Shown: piece by piece, positions 47,259 through 56,480 of the stretch
How positions within the stretch are numbered: position 1 is the first letter of the stretch
How the letters are laid out: every line of letters starts with the position of its first letter
NCBI RefSeq assembly: GCF_018885265.1
Contig: NZ_CP076538.1
Location: 1,152,001 to 1,216,000, forward strand
DNA length: 64,000 bases
Reading direction: 5' to 3'
Source: Amycolatopsis aidingensis
Lineage (GTDB): Bacteria; Actinomycetota; Actinomycetes; Mycobacteriales; Pseudonocardiaceae
Program-made: the position numbers and the translations under genes
The notes under the pieces: generated by a model
What the model was told of the DNA's origin: nothing
What the model saw: the letters and a program-made list of their open reading frames with translations, nothing else
The model's database searches: none

Positions 47259-48806
47259 TCAGACCGGCTCCGCGGCGGTTGCCGCCTTGCCGACGGTTTC
47301 CGGGACCGCCGGCTCGGGTTCCGCTTCGGTCTCCGGCTCGGGTGGGGGCGCGATCCACTGGGGCATGGCACGCATCGGCAGCGCGAACATGATGAGGAAG
47401 GTCGCGACCAGGATGCCGGCCACCCACCACAGGGTGTTCTGGAAGGCGGCGACGAAGGCCGGTCCCAGTGTGGCCGGGGTGAGCTGGTCACCCAGCACAC
47501 CGAAGAAGAACACCGAGGTCAGGCCGAGGCCGAGCGCCATTCCCATCTGCTGGGTGGTGCTGATCAGCCCAGAAGCCGAGCCGGAGTGCTGTACCGGCAC
47601 ATCGCCGAGTACCGCGTTGGCCAGCGGGGCCACGATCAGGCCCATGCCGGCGCCGACCACGATGAGCGGCAGGAACATGTGCCACGAGGTGATCTCCTGG
47701 CCGAACAGCTCGGTGGCGCCCAGGTAGAGCAGCATCCCCGCGGCCATGATCAACGCGCCGGCCTGGAGCACCTTGCGGCCGAAGCGCGGCACCAGCTTCT
47801 CCACCGATACCCCGGCCAGCGCTGCGGTGGCCAGCGAGAACGGGATCCCGGTCAGGCCGGCCTGCAGCACGCTCCAGCCGAGGCCCACCTGCATGTACAG
47901 CGACCAGACCAGGAAGAAGATCCCGCTCACGATGCCGAAGGCGATCTGCACGACGATGCCTGCGGAGAAGCTCTTCACCGAGAACAGGGAGAGCTCGATG
48001 AGCGGTGAACCGTCCCGGCGGGTCTTCACCCGCTCGTAGGCCACCAGCCCGGCGAACACCACCAGCGACAGCGCCATCAACACGAAGGTCCAGGCCGGCC
48101 AGCCGATCTCCTCACCGAGGGTGAGCGGGTACAGCAACATCAGCAGGCCCAGCGTGCCGAGCAGGACGCCGACCAGGTCGAGCCGCAGCCGGTACGGCGC
48201 CTTGGTCTCGGTGATGTACTTCGCGCCAAGGATCAGCGCGGCGATGCCGACCGGGAGGTTGATCAGGAAGATCGGCCGCCAGGCCAGGTCGAACACGTTC
48301 CACGCGGTGAGCAGGGCACCCAGCAGCGGTCCGGTCAGGCCGCCGAGGCCGACGATCGCGCCCCACATCCCGAACACCTTGCCGCGCTCCTGCGGCGGGA
48401 AGGTGGCGTGCACCGTGGACAGGATCTGCGGCACCATCACGGCGGCCGCCGCGCCCTGCAGGATGCGCGAGGCGACGAGCATCTCGGCACTGGTGGCCAG
48501 CCCGCACAGCGCCGAGGCGATGGTGAAGCCCGCGACGCCGAGCAGGAAGACCCGCTTGCGGCCGTAGATGTCCCCTAGCCTGCCGCCGGTGATCAGGCCG
48601 ACCGCGAAGGCGAGGACGTAGCCGGCGACGATCCACTGGATCTGGCTGGCCGAGGCGTCCAGCGTCCCGCGGATCGACGGAATGGCGATGTTGACAATCG
48701 TGACGTCGAGTAGGTCCATGAAACCGGCGGCCATCATGATGGCGAGGGCGATCCATCGCCTTCGATCCGTCTGACCCACCGCCGGCTGAGGGTTGGTTGT
48801 GGTCAT
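47259..48806 (-). CDS. MFS drug exporter (DHA2, 14-helix type)
   Basis: 515 residues. Fourteen hydrophobic segments are expected from the pattern. The signature motifs of DHA2 drug/proton antiporters are seen: LDVTIVNIAIPSIRG in helix 1, GRLGDIYGRKRVFLLG after helix 2, and the motif C block IVGLGGLTGPLLGALL. The C-terminus is an acidic, proline-rich cytoplasmic tail (PEPETEAEPEPAVPE). It probably exports the RiPP product or gives self-resistance; its place next to the regulators fits. It is divergent from the P450 gene. Confidence 0.92.
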   Translation of the reverse strand: MTTTNPQPAVGQTDRRRWIALAIMMAAGFMDLLDVTIVNIAIPSIRGTLDASASQIQWIVAGYVLAFAVGLITGGRLGDIYGRKRVFLLGVAGFTIASALCGLATSAEMLVASRILQGAAAAVMVPQILSTVHATFPPQERGKVFGMWGAIVGLGGLTGPLLGALLTAWNVFDLAWRPIFLINLPVGIAALILGAKYITETKAPYRLRLDLVGVLLGTLGLLMLLYPLTLGEEIGWPAWTFVLMALSLVVFAGLVAYERVKTRRDGSPLIELSLFSVKSFSAGIVVQIAFGIVSGIFFLVWSLYMQVGLGWSVLQAGLTGIPFSLATAALAGVSVEKLVPRFGRKVLQAGALIMAAGMLLYLGATELFGQEITSWHMFLPLIVVGAGMGLIVAPLANAVLGDVPVQHSGSASGLISTTQQMGMALGLGLTSVFFFGVLGDQLTPATLGPAFVAAFQNTLWWVAGILVATFLIMFALPMRAMPQWIAPPPEPETEAEPEPAVPETVGKAATAAEPV

Positions 48807-49050
48807 GCGCCGATGCTAATGAGCGGGGTGCGGAAATGGCAGTGAGCCACTCACCAAGGCCGAAGTGAAAATACAGCATTCGCCGTATGAATTATTCATA
48901 CTCCGGCCTGTGAATTATCCACTTTCGCCAGGTGGTCGTGGCCCTTCCGGGCTGGTTTCACGTTTGTGGAAAACAAACTATCACTAGCAGGATTCCGTTA
49001 ACTCCATTACGTTGATCGTCGCAGTTATTCATACCAGGAGAGGAGTTGCC

Positions 49051-50283
49051 GTGCTTGCTGACGTGACCGTGGACCTGGCGGAACTGGCCGCCCGGCAGGG
49101 CGTGGACATCACCACCGACCCGTTCGCGCTGTACGCCGCGCTGTGCGCGCAGGGGCCGGTGCACCGGGTACGGCTGCCGGTGACCGGTGAGGAGTGCTGG
49201 CTGGTCGTCGGGGCCGAGCAGGCGCGGGCCGCGCTGGTGGACGAGCGGCTGAGCAGTGACGTGCGGGTCTCCGCGCGGTGGCCGGACGGCGGCGAAACCG
49301 GGGGCATCTCCGTCGGGGTGAATATGCTCCAGGTGGATGCCGCGCAGCACAGGAGACTGCGCAGGCTCATCGCGAAGGAATTCACTGCCCGCCGCGTGCA
49401 GGGATTGCGCCCGCGGGTCGAGCAACTCACCGGCGAACTGATCGAAACCCTCGTATCAAGGGACCGGGTCGATCTCGTCGAGTCATTCTCCGTCCCCCTT
49501 CCGCTCGCGGTCATCTGCGAGCTGCTCGGCGTGCCTACGGCGGAGCGCAAGGATTTCCACGCCTGGTCGGAGGAAATGCTCAAACCGCGGAGCCCGGATT
49601 CCGCCGGTCAGGCGATGCGGTCGATGACCGAATTTTTCGTGCGGCTCATCGAGCGGAAGAAGCAGCACGCCGGCGAGGACCTGCTGAGCGCGTTGATCCG
49701 GGTGAACGAGGACGGGGACGGGCTCTCCGACGACGAGCTGCTTGGCATGGTCTTCCTGCTGTTCGTCGCCGGACACGAGACCTCGGCCAGCCTGATCTCC
49801 AACTGTGTGCTGTCCCTGCTGCGTCACCCCGCACAGCTGGCCGCGCTCCGCGCCGACTGGTCGCTGCTGGACGGCGCGATCGAGGAGACCCTGCGGCACA
49901 GCGCTCCCGTGCAGGCGACGGCGTTCCGGTTCGCCACCGAGACGATCACGATCGCGGGCACTCCGATCCCGGCGGGGGACCCGGTGCTGGTCAGCCTGGC
50001 AGCGGTGGCCCGCGCGCCGGACCGGTTCGCCGATCCGGACCGGTTCGACATCCACCGCCCGCAGGCGGAGAGCCGCGGGCACCTCGCCTTCGGCCACGGC
50101 GCGCACCACTGTATCGGCGCACCGCTGGCCCGGATGGAGGCCGCGATCGCGGTGCGGGCGCTGCTGGAGCGCTACCCCGGACTGCGGATCGACCCCGAGG
50201 CCGCCGCGCCCGCCGAGGAGGTGGTCTGGCGGCCCAACGCCATGTTGCGCGGGCCGGGCAGGCTCCCGCTCCGGCTGCGTTGA
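49051..50283 (+). CDS. Cytochrome P450
   Basis: 410 residues from GTG 49051, preceded by AGGAGAGGAG (49036-49045). Class I bacterial P450: oxygen-binding helix LFVAGHETSASLI, ETLRHSAP, and heme loop FGHGAHHCIGAPLARME with Cys ligand near residue 355. Length is normal. It needs external ferredoxin and reductase, which are not encoded here. The family resembles macrolide- and steroid-modifying CYP107/CYP105-like enzymes, but the substrate cannot be read. It is divergent from the MFS gene across 244 bp, so it could be the oxidative tailoring step of the RiPP or belong to the next gene group. Confidence 0.93.
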   Translation: MLADVTVDLAELAARQGVDITTDPFALYAALCAQGPVHRVRLPVTGEECWLVVGAEQARAALVDERLSSDVRVSARWPDGGETGGISVGVNMLQVDAAQHRRLRRLIAKEFTARRVQGLRPRVEQLTGELIETLVSRDRVDLVESFSVPLPLAVICELLGVPTAERKDFHAWSEEMLKPRSPDSAGQAMRSMTEFFVRLIERKKQHAGEDLLSALIRVNEDGDGLSDDELLGMVFLLFVAGHETSASLISNCVLSLLRHPAQLAALRADWSLLDGAIEETLRHSAPVQATAFRFATETITIAGTPIPAGDPVLVSLAAVARAPDRFADPDRFDIHRPQAESRGHLAFGHGAHHCIGAPLARMEAAIAVRALLERYPGLRIDPEAAAPAEEVVWRPNAMLRGPGRLPLRLR

Positions 50284-50406
50284 TCCGGGGTTGATCCGGC
50301 CGGGCCGGAGCGCGAATGCGCCAGCCACCGTACTTGGCCCCTTATGGGCGAACCGGGCCGAGCCGGAGGATGACATGACCGGTGGACGCAGGCGGTAGGA
50401 GGAAAG

Positions 50407-51042
50407 ATGTCCCACACCCTTGCCCTGCCAGCGGCTTTCCTGGCGTTGGCGGCAGTTGTACCCGGGCACGGTGCACAGGAGGGCCCGGGCCCGGTCGTCG
50501 GTGGTACGGCACCGGCCGCGCCGTCCTCATGCGTGGTGATCAACGAGGTCGCATCGAGCGGCCCCTCGGGTCCTTTCGACGAGTTCGTGGAAGTCCGCAA
50601 CGTCTGCGATCGGTTCGTCGACGTCTCGTCGTACGAGCTTCGCGGCTACGACGAGACCGGCCTGCCGACGGGTCCACCCGTCAGTATTCCCAGCTACGTG
50701 GTCCTGTTGCCACGAGGCAGTACCGGTGAGTTCCTCACGTTCGTCAAAGCCGACTTCAGCGGCACCGTCGCGGACCGGGTGTTCGTCGTGGTGTTGAACC
50801 GGGGCCTGCTGAATATTCCGGACAACGGCGGGCTGTGTCTGTTCGACGCGGCAGGACGCAAGGTCGACTGCGTGGGAATGGGGGTTCGCCCTGCCGTTGG
50901 CGAAGGTCCCCCCGCGCAGGCCATGACGGCGGAGCTGGCGCAGCTCGGCGCGGCGAACGCCCGTGACATCCTCAGCACCGACACCGACCACAACCAGCGG
51001 GATTTCTCCCTGCACCGGCGGTCCGCCGGGGCGGTGAACTAG
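50407..51042 (+). CDS. Secreted lamin-tail-domain (LTD) protein
   Basis: 211 residues. A cleavable signal peptide is likely (MSHTLALPAAFLALAAVVPG, hydrophobic core, cleavage near residue 24). It is followed by a lamin tail domain: VVINEVASSGPSGPFDEFVE, then strand pairs ending GGLCLFDAAGRKVDCVGMG. The two Cys pairs suggest disulfides, as in secreted proteins. LTD proteins are found at the cell surface or secreted; function unknown, binding or structural. Closed by an 18-bp hairpin. Confidence 0.85.
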   Translation: MSHTLALPAAFLALAAVVPGHGAQEGPGPVVGGTAPAAPSSCVVINEVASSGPSGPFDEFVEVRNVCDRFVDVSSYELRGYDETGLPTGPPVSIPSYVVLLPRGSTGEFLTFVKADFSGTVADRVFVVVLNRGLLNIPDNGGLCLFDAAGRKVDCVGMGVRPAVGEGPPAQAMTAELAQLGAANARDILSTDTDHNQRDFSLHRRSAGAVN

Positions 51043-51050
51043 CCCGGTTC

Positions 51051-51093
51051 GGGTGAACTGACCCGGGGCCGACGTCCCCGGGTCAGTTCACCC
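51051..51093. terminator. Bidirectional hairpin terminator
   Basis: A perfect 18-bp stem (51051-51068 and 51076-51093) with a 7-nt loop lies between two converging stops (51042 and 51099). No U tract on either side, as is usual for high-GC terminators in this group. Confidence 0.85.
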
Positions 51094-51098
51094 GGTGC

Positions 51099-51911
51099 TC
51101 ACGCGTCCACGGTCTCGGTGGGCAGAGTGGACCACTCGGCCCAGGTCTGCAGCCGGGTGGCGTAGACGTGCTTGATCATCTCGTTCGGCTGCTCGCCGAG
51201 GATGACCCGCAGCGGCGGGTTCTCCGCGTCAACGATCCGCAGCAGTGCGGGCCCGATGGTGGCCGGGTCGGACTGGTGGATCTCCACCTGGGCCATCCCC
51301 GCCCGCAGCCCGTCGTAGGCGGCGATCGGAGCCGACCAGGTGGCCGAGGCGCCACCCCAGTCGGTGGCGAACCCACCGGGCTCGACCAGGGTCACCTTGA
51401 TACCGAAGCCGGCGACCTCCTGCGCCAGCGACTCGCTGAAGCCCTCCAGCGCCCATTTGCTCGCGTGGTAGCCGCCCAGCAGCGGGAAGGACATCACGCC
51501 GCCCGCGCTGGAGATCTGCACGATGTGGCCGCTGCCCTGCTCGCGCAGGTACGGCAGCACCTCCTGGGTCACCCACAGCGCGCCGAACACATTGGTCTCG
51601 AACTGGTCCCGTACGTCCTGCTCACTGAGTTCCTCGACGCCGCCGAACAGGCCGTAGCCAGCGTTGTTCACCACGACGTCCAGGCGTCCGAAGTGGTCGG
51701 CCGCGCGTTTCACCGCCTCGGTCACCGCGGCGCGGTCGGTCACGTCCAGTGCCAGCGGCAGCACGGCGTCGCCGTGGGCAGCCACCAGATCGGCGAGGGC
51801 GTCGGCATTGCGCGCGGTTGCGGCAACCTTGTCCCCGCGCTCCAGCGCGGATTCGACGAATCGGCGGCCGAAGCCGCGGGACGAACCGGTGACGAACCAG
51901 ATTTTCTGCAT
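51099..51911 (-). CDS. Classical short-chain dehydrogenase
   Basis: 270 residues. NADP loop VTGSSRGFGRRFVESAL, NNAG in VVVNNAGYG, Ser in IVQISSAGG and YHASK at the active site. The proline/glycine-rich C-terminal part (LVEPGGFATDW) is typical of the retinol dehydrogenase-like oxidoreductases common in actinomycetes. It follows the quinone oxidoreductase gene with 29 bp between, so the two are probably one unit. No specific substrate can be assigned. Confidence 0.88.
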   Translation of the reverse strand: MQKIWFVTGSSRGFGRRFVESALERGDKVAATARNADALADLVAAHGDAVLPLALDVTDRAAVTEAVKRAADHFGRLDVVVNNAGYGLFGGVEELSEQDVRDQFETNVFGALWVTQEVLPYLREQGSGHIVQISSAGGVMSFPLLGGYHASKWALEGFSESLAQEVAGFGIKVTLVEPGGFATDWGGASATWSAPIAAYDGLRAGMAQVEIHQSDPATIGPALLRIVDAENPPLRVILGEQPNEMIKHVYATRLQTWAEWSTLPTETVDA

Positions 51912-51940
51912 CTTCCGACCTCACTTTTTCTGCGTCTGAG

Positions 51941-52930
51941 TTACGCGTTATCCGATTGCGAACGGATGGAAAGAACCACCCTTTTTCCGTGCAGTTCGCC
52001 CGCCTCCAGCCTGCGATGCACCTCGGCCGCGGCGGAAAGCGGCCGGACCTCCTTCGCCCGTGGCCACAGCCGCCCGGCGCGCAGCAGCCGGTTGATCACC
52101 CCGGCGGCTTCCGCCAGTTCTGGCGGGGTGGCGTGCGAGATGACGAACCCGTGGATCGAGCCGTCCTTCAGGTACAACCGGCCCGCGGGCAGCACCGGGG
52201 TACTCGTGGCGCCCGCCAGCAGTACGATCCGGCCGCGGTGGGCGAGCAGGTCGACCGCCGCGGTGAGATCGTTGCGACCCGAGGTGTCCAGGTGCAGGTC
52301 CACACCCTCCGGCGCGGCGGCCCGCAGTCGCCCGGTCAGGTCCGGGTGCGCGTAGTCGAAGACCTCGGCGGCGCCCAGCGCGCGGCAGTGGTCCGCGTCC
52401 ATGGGCGCGGCGGTGGCGAGCACCCGCGCGCCCGCCGCGGCGGCCATGGTCACCAGTGCCGAGCCGACGTTGCCCGCGGCACCCGCGACCAGCACCGTGT
52501 CGCCCATGCGCAGCCCGCCGTGGGTGAACAGGGCAAGGTAGGCCGTCGCCGCCGGGTGGACCACGGCCACCGCCTGGTAGGGATCCACCTGCTCCGGCAG
52601 CCGGTAGAGCCGGTCGGCGGCCACCACCGCGCGTGCGGCCGCCGCGCCCTGCCTGCCCCCGTGCCCGAGGCTGTTGGCCCACACCAGCTCGCCCGCTGCG
52701 AACCCGCCCGCGCCGGTCTCCGCCACCCTGCCGACCAGGTCCCTGCCGATCACGAAGGGGAAGGGAACCGGGGTGCGGAACCGTCCGGAACGGACGAAGG
52801 TGTCCACCGGGTTCACCGTGGTGGCCAGTACGTCCACCAGCACGTCGGTGGGTCCAGGGCGCGGCTCGGCGAGTTCGCCGACGCGGATCTCCTCCGGGCC
52901 ACCGAGGCGTTCGATGTATGCGGCCAGCAT
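51941..52930 (-). CDS. Zinc-independent alcohol dehydrogenase / quinone oxidoreductase
   Basis: 329 residues from ATG 52930. Medium-chain dehydrogenase fold without catalytic zinc ligands, as in quinone oxidoreductases: N-terminal GELAEPRPGPTDVLVDVLAT, VKPVDTFVRSG-like segment (here TVNPVDTFVRSG) and nucleotide loop VLVAGAAGNVGSALVTMA. NADPH-dependent reduction of quinones or enones is typical. Same strand as the SDR, divergent from the SRPBCC-ligase operon. An upstream in-frame extension to 53113 is not credible, as it overlaps the SRPBCC gene. Confidence 0.85.
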   Translation of the reverse strand: MLAAYIERLGGPEEIRVGELAEPRPGPTDVLVDVLATTVNPVDTFVRSGRFRTPVPFPFVIGRDLVGRVAETGAGGFAAGELVWANSLGHGGRQGAAAARAVVAADRLYRLPEQVDPYQAVAVVHPAATAYLALFTHGGLRMGDTVLVAGAAGNVGSALVTMAAAAGARVLATAAPMDADHCRALGAAEVFDYAHPDLTGRLRAAAPEGVDLHLDTSGRNDLTAAVDLLAHRGRIVLLAGATSTPVLPAGRLYLKDGSIHGFVISHATPPELAEAAGVINRLLRAGRLWPRAKEVRPLSAAAEVHRRLEAGELHGKRVVLSIRSQSDNA

Positions 52931-53082
52931 GCCGCCAGCGTGCCACGCCGCGCTCGAGTCGACCTTTAGCCGCGCGTTATTCGCATTCCGAGAAGACATT
53001 CTTATCGCCGAACCGTCGCAGTTCCCGCGGCCCCAGCCGTACCGTGGGCAAAGAATCTGGTAACCGGAAAAGGAATGAGTCC

Positions 53083-53643
53083 ATGGCGAAGACATCCGTT
53101 GTGAATGCGCCACTGTTCCAGCTTTCCGCCGAGGTGCACATCGCCGCCTCGCCCGCCGAGGTGTACGCCGTCGTCGGCGATCTCGCCCGCAGCGGCGAGT
53201 GGAGCCCGGAATGTGTCGGCGGGTCCTGGATCTCCGGCGAACCGGGCACGGTGGGCGCGGTCTTCCGCGGTGAGAACCTGCGCAGCACGGAGGTGGTCGC
53301 GTGGGCGCCGGTGGTGCGGGGCACCTGGTTCACGGAGTCCGAGGTCGTCGCGGCCGAACCCGGGCGCACCTTCCAGTGGTCCATGCGCACCCGGTCCGGC
53401 GCGAAGCAGGACAGCATCTGGGCCTACGACATCGAGCCTGCCGATGGTGGCAGCGTGCTGACCCACCGGTTCCGCATGGGCTCGCCGACCGAGGGCATCC
53501 GTGGCATCACCGCGGAGATGAGCGAGGAACAGAAGTCGGCCTTCTTCGCCGAATGGAGCGAGAAGCTCGCCGGTGATCTCGCGATCACGCTGGAGCGGAT
53601 CAAGCGGGTCGTGGAGAACCGGCCCACCGAGGAGAGGGGCTAG
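53083..53643 (+). CDS. SRPBCC family protein
   Basis: 186 residues from ATG 53083 (AAAAGGA at 53068). START-like fold: FQLSAEVHIAASPAEVYAVV, DLARSGEWSPECVGGSW, GENLRSTEVVAW and a long C-terminal helix (KLAGDLAITLERIKRVVE). Members bind hydrophobic ligands or act as cyclases. It is followed after four bases by an adenylate-forming enzyme and two flavoproteins, a set I have seen repeated in actinomycete clusters; the common function is unclear. Confidence 0.82.
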   Translation: MAKTSVVNAPLFQLSAEVHIAASPAEVYAVVGDLARSGEWSPECVGGSWISGEPGTVGAVFRGENLRSTEVVAWAPVVRGTWFTESEVVAAEPGRTFQWSMRTRSGAKQDSIWAYDIEPADGGSVLTHRFRMGSPTEGIRGITAEMSEEQKSAFFAEWSEKLAGDLAITLERIKRVVENRPTEERG

Positions 53644-53647
53644 CCAC

Positions 53648-55222
53648 ATGTTTCTGCAACGCCTTGGCAACCGCGGTATCCGGCTGGGAACCCTGTTCGA
53701 ACGCGCCGCCGCCAAGCACCCGGCCAACGTGCTGATCCTGGACCACGACCTGGACCTCGCACCCGGCCTCGGGCGCCGCGCCACCATCGCGGAGGTCGCC
53801 GATCTGGTGGACGACCTCGCCGCCCGGCTGTGGGCCGCGCGGGTGCGGCCTGCCGACCGGGTGGTGGTACACAAGTCCAACGGTTTCGATATCACGCTGC
53901 TGGCCTGCGCGGCGGCCAGGATCGGTGCCGTGCCCGTGCTGCTGTCACCCAAGCTGGACGGGGACACCGTCGCCGAACTGGTGCGCCGCACCGACCGGCC
54001 GTTCCTGGTCACCGACGGGGCGAAGCTGGCGGGACTGCCGGGTTCGGTATTCGAGCGGGCGGAGCGGGTGCTGCTGACCTCCGGCAGCCACGCTGGTGCC
54101 ACCGAGCTGGCCGGCCTGGCCGGGGTGCCGCGGATCCCCGCGGTGACCATGCCGCCGGACCACCCGACACTGGTCACGCACACCTCGGGCACGACGGGCA
54201 TCCCGAAGCTCGCGGTGCACACCAGCCGTACCCTGCAGGCGCGCTACCGGCCGCAGCGGGCCGCGGTCACCCCGGTGCTGCGCGGGCGGGAGACCGTGGC
54301 GATCCATGTCTCCTTCGTGCATTCCCGGTTGATGACCGCGCTCGCCATCTCGCTGCTGCGCGGGTTCCCGATCGTGGTGCTTGCCGACTCCGACCCGAAG
54401 CGGGCCGCCGACCTGTTCGCCCGGCTGCGGCCCGGGGTACTGGAGGCCCATCCGAACACCTTCATGGAATGGGAGGAACTGGCCGACGATCCGCGGGAGC
54501 CGCTGGCCGGGGTGAAGCTGTTCAGCTCCACCTTCGACGCGATCCACCCGCGGACGGTGCGCAAGCTGCTGGCCGCCACCCGCCGCAGGTCCCCGGTGTT
54601 CGGGCAGCTGTACGGGCAGAGTGAGGTCGGCCCGATCGTGGTGAAGGCGTTCACCCCCGGCCGGGTCCCGGACTCGGGTGGCCGCTGTGTCGGCATCCCG
54701 TTCCCCGGGATGACCGGCGTCCGGGTGGTGAGCCGCAACGGCAGGCCGCCCTCCGCGGACAACCCCGGATACATCGAGGTCCGCAGCGACGGCCGGATCG
54801 TGACCTACCTCGGCGAGCAGCAACGCTACGACGCGCAGCTCTCCGCTGGCGGCTGGTGGCGGATGGGGGATGTCGGCTTCCGCACCAAATGGGGCTGCGT
54901 GCACCTGCTGGACCGGGAGGTCGACCTGATCGACGGTTTCGGCTCGACCCTGGCCGCCGAGGACACCCTGTTCGGCAAGCTGCCCGACCTTGCCGAGGTC
55001 GTCATCGTGCCGAGCGCCGACGGCGCGCCCGTTCCGGTGGTGTGCACCCGGAACAACCGGCCGCTCGACCCGCGGGAGTGGCGGGCCGCCGCGGCGAGCC
55101 TCCCGCCGATGGCCGAACCGGTGCAGTGGCGGATCGAGGACCTGCCGCAGACCGCCACCACCAAGATCAAGCGGCTGGAGCTGGCCCGGCTGCTCGCCAC
55201 GGAAGGCCGGAGGGCCGCCTGA
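53648..55222 (+). CDS. Class I adenylate-forming enzyme (acyl-CoA synthetase-like)
   Basis: 524 residues from ATG 53648. AMP loop [16 protein letters not shown] (about 178-193), [14 protein letters not shown], and the hinge/catalytic end [12 protein letters not shown] and [11 protein letters not shown] with the final lysine. In place of the usual GRxKD motif it has DREVDLID, so the hinge is divergent. Probably makes an acyl-adenylate or CoA thioester. Its stop shares one base with the monooxygenase start. Substrate unknown. Confidence 0.85.
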   Translation: MFLQRLGNRGIRLGTLFERAAAKHPANVLILDHDLDLAPGLGRRATIAEVADLVDDLAARLWAARVRPADRVVVHKSNGFDITLLACAAARIGAVPVLLSPKLDGDTVAELVRRTDRPFLVTDGAKLAGLPGSVFERAERVLLTSGSHAGATELAGLAGVPRIPAVTMPPDHPTLVTHTSGTTGIPKLAVHTSRTLQARYRPQRAAVTPVLRGRETVAIHVSFVHSRLMTALAISLLRGFPIVVLADSDPKRAADLFARLRPGVLEAHPNTFMEWEELADDPREPLAGVKLFSSTFDAIHPRTVRKLLAATRRRSPVFGQLYGQSEVGPIVVKAFTPGRVPDSGGRCVGIPFPGMTGVRVVSRNGRPPSADNPGYIEVRSDGRIVTYLGEQQRYDAQLSAGGWWRMGDVGFRTKWGCVHLLDREVDLIDGFGSTLAAEDTLFGKLPDLAEVVIVPSADGAPVPVVCTRNNRPLDPREWRAAAASLPPMAEPVQWRIEDLPQTATTKIKRLELARLLATEGRRAA

Positions 55223-56418
55223 TGGCCGTGATCGTCATCGCCGGTGGCGGGATCGGCGGGCTGGCGACCGCGCTGGCCGTCGCCGCGGGCGGGCACCGCG
55301 CGGTGGTGCTGGAGCGCGCGGAGGAGTTCGCCGAGATCGGCGCCGGCATCCAGCTGGCCCCCAACGGCCTGCACGCCCTGGACGCGCTGGGGGTCGGGGC
55401 ACGGGTGCGCGGGTCGGCGGTGCACATGGACGAACTGCGGTTCATGGACGGGGTGACCGGTGAGCATGTCACCAGCCTCGGGCTCACCGCGGACTACCGC
55501 GACCGCTTCGGCAGCCCGTACGTGGTCGTGCACCGCGCGGAACTCCACCAGGTGTTGCTGGATGCCTGCCTTGCGGCCGATTCCGTCGAGCTGGTCGCGG
55601 GCGCCACGGTGACCGGGTACGAGCAGGACGACCGGACCGCCACCGTGCTCCTGGCGGATGGCAGGCGGATCAGCGGCACGGCGGTGATCGGGGCGGACGG
55701 GATCCACTCCGCGATCCGTGGCCGGCTGGTCGGCGACGGCGAGCCGCGGGTCTCCGGGATCACCGTGTACCGCGCGGTGATCCCGATGGAACGGGTGCCG
55801 GTGCACCTGCGCTTCCCGCGTTCCGTGGTCTGGTGGGCGGGCCCCGGCTGCCATTTCGTGCACTACCCGATCGCGGGCGGCCGGTACCTCAACCTCGCGG
55901 CGAGCAGCGACGACGGCCGCACCGAAGCCTTCGCGGGAGTGCCGGTGGACACGCAACGGGCGCGGCGGGAGTTCGCCACCCTGCGCGCCGCGCGGGAACT
56001 GCTGGAGCTCGGCGAGGACTGGAAAACCTGGATGCTGGTGGACCGCGACCCTGTTCCACAGTGGACCGACGGCAGGGTGGCCCTGCTCGGCGACGCGGCG
56101 CACCCGATGTTGCACTACGCGGCCCAGGGGGCCTGCCAGGCGCTGGAGGACGCCGTCACCCTCGGTTGCCTGCTGGAGGGCGGAACGAACTCGGCGATAC
56201 CGGGGCGGCTGACAGCCTACGCGCGGCTGCGCCGCGAGCGGACCGCGCGGATCCAGCACATCGCGAGGGAAAGCACCCGGTTGTGGCATCCGGCCGGTGC
56301 CGCCGCCACGGCACGCAACGCGATGCTCTCCGAGCTCTCCCCGCGGGAACTACAGGACCAGGTGGCCTGGATGCACGGTTTCCAGGTGGCCCAGCCGGGG
56401 AAGGAAGTGGCGGCATGA
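55222..56418 (+). CDS. FAD-dependent monooxygenase (salicylate/3-hydroxybenzoate hydroxylase type)
   Basis: 398 residues. Three FAD hallmarks: [17 protein letters not shown] at 8-24, the DG motif [11 protein letters not shown] and GD in [17 protein letters not shown]. These belong to class A aromatic hydroxylases, which use NAD(P)H and O2 to hydroxylate phenols and often decarboxylate. Sequence is nearest to 3-hydroxybenzoate 6-hydroxylase-like enzymes. Coupled to the ligase gene. Substrate could be an aryl acid activated by the neighbour. Confidence 0.9.
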   Translation: MAVIVIAGGGIGGLATALAVAAGGHRAVVLERAEEFAEIGAGIQLAPNGLHALDALGVGARVRGSAVHMDELRFMDGVTGEHVTSLGLTADYRDRFGSPYVVVHRAELHQVLLDACLAADSVELVAGATVTGYEQDDRTATVLLADGRRISGTAVIGADGIHSAIRGRLVGDGEPRVSGITVYRAVIPMERVPVHLRFPRSVVWWAGPGCHFVHYPIAGGRYLNLAASSDDGRTEAFAGVPVDTQRARREFATLRAARELLELGEDWKTWMLVDRDPVPQWTDGRVALLGDAAHPMLHYAAQGACQALEDAVTLGCLLEGGTNSAIPGRLTAYARLRRERTARIQHIARESTRLWHPAGAAATARNAMLSELSPRELQDQVAWMHGFQVAQPGKEVAA

Positions 56419-56480
56419 CACCCCTTGTGTCAACCCGCGGCAGTCAGGGTGACCACGCGTAAAACCGCGAAGGAGAAAGC

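Noticed and set aside
46988..47500. A 171-residue N-terminal extension of response regulator 2
   Set aside because: The extension has low-complexity Arg/Pro/Ser content, no start signal and runs opposite the MFS gene; MIKVLLAED is a typical receiver start.
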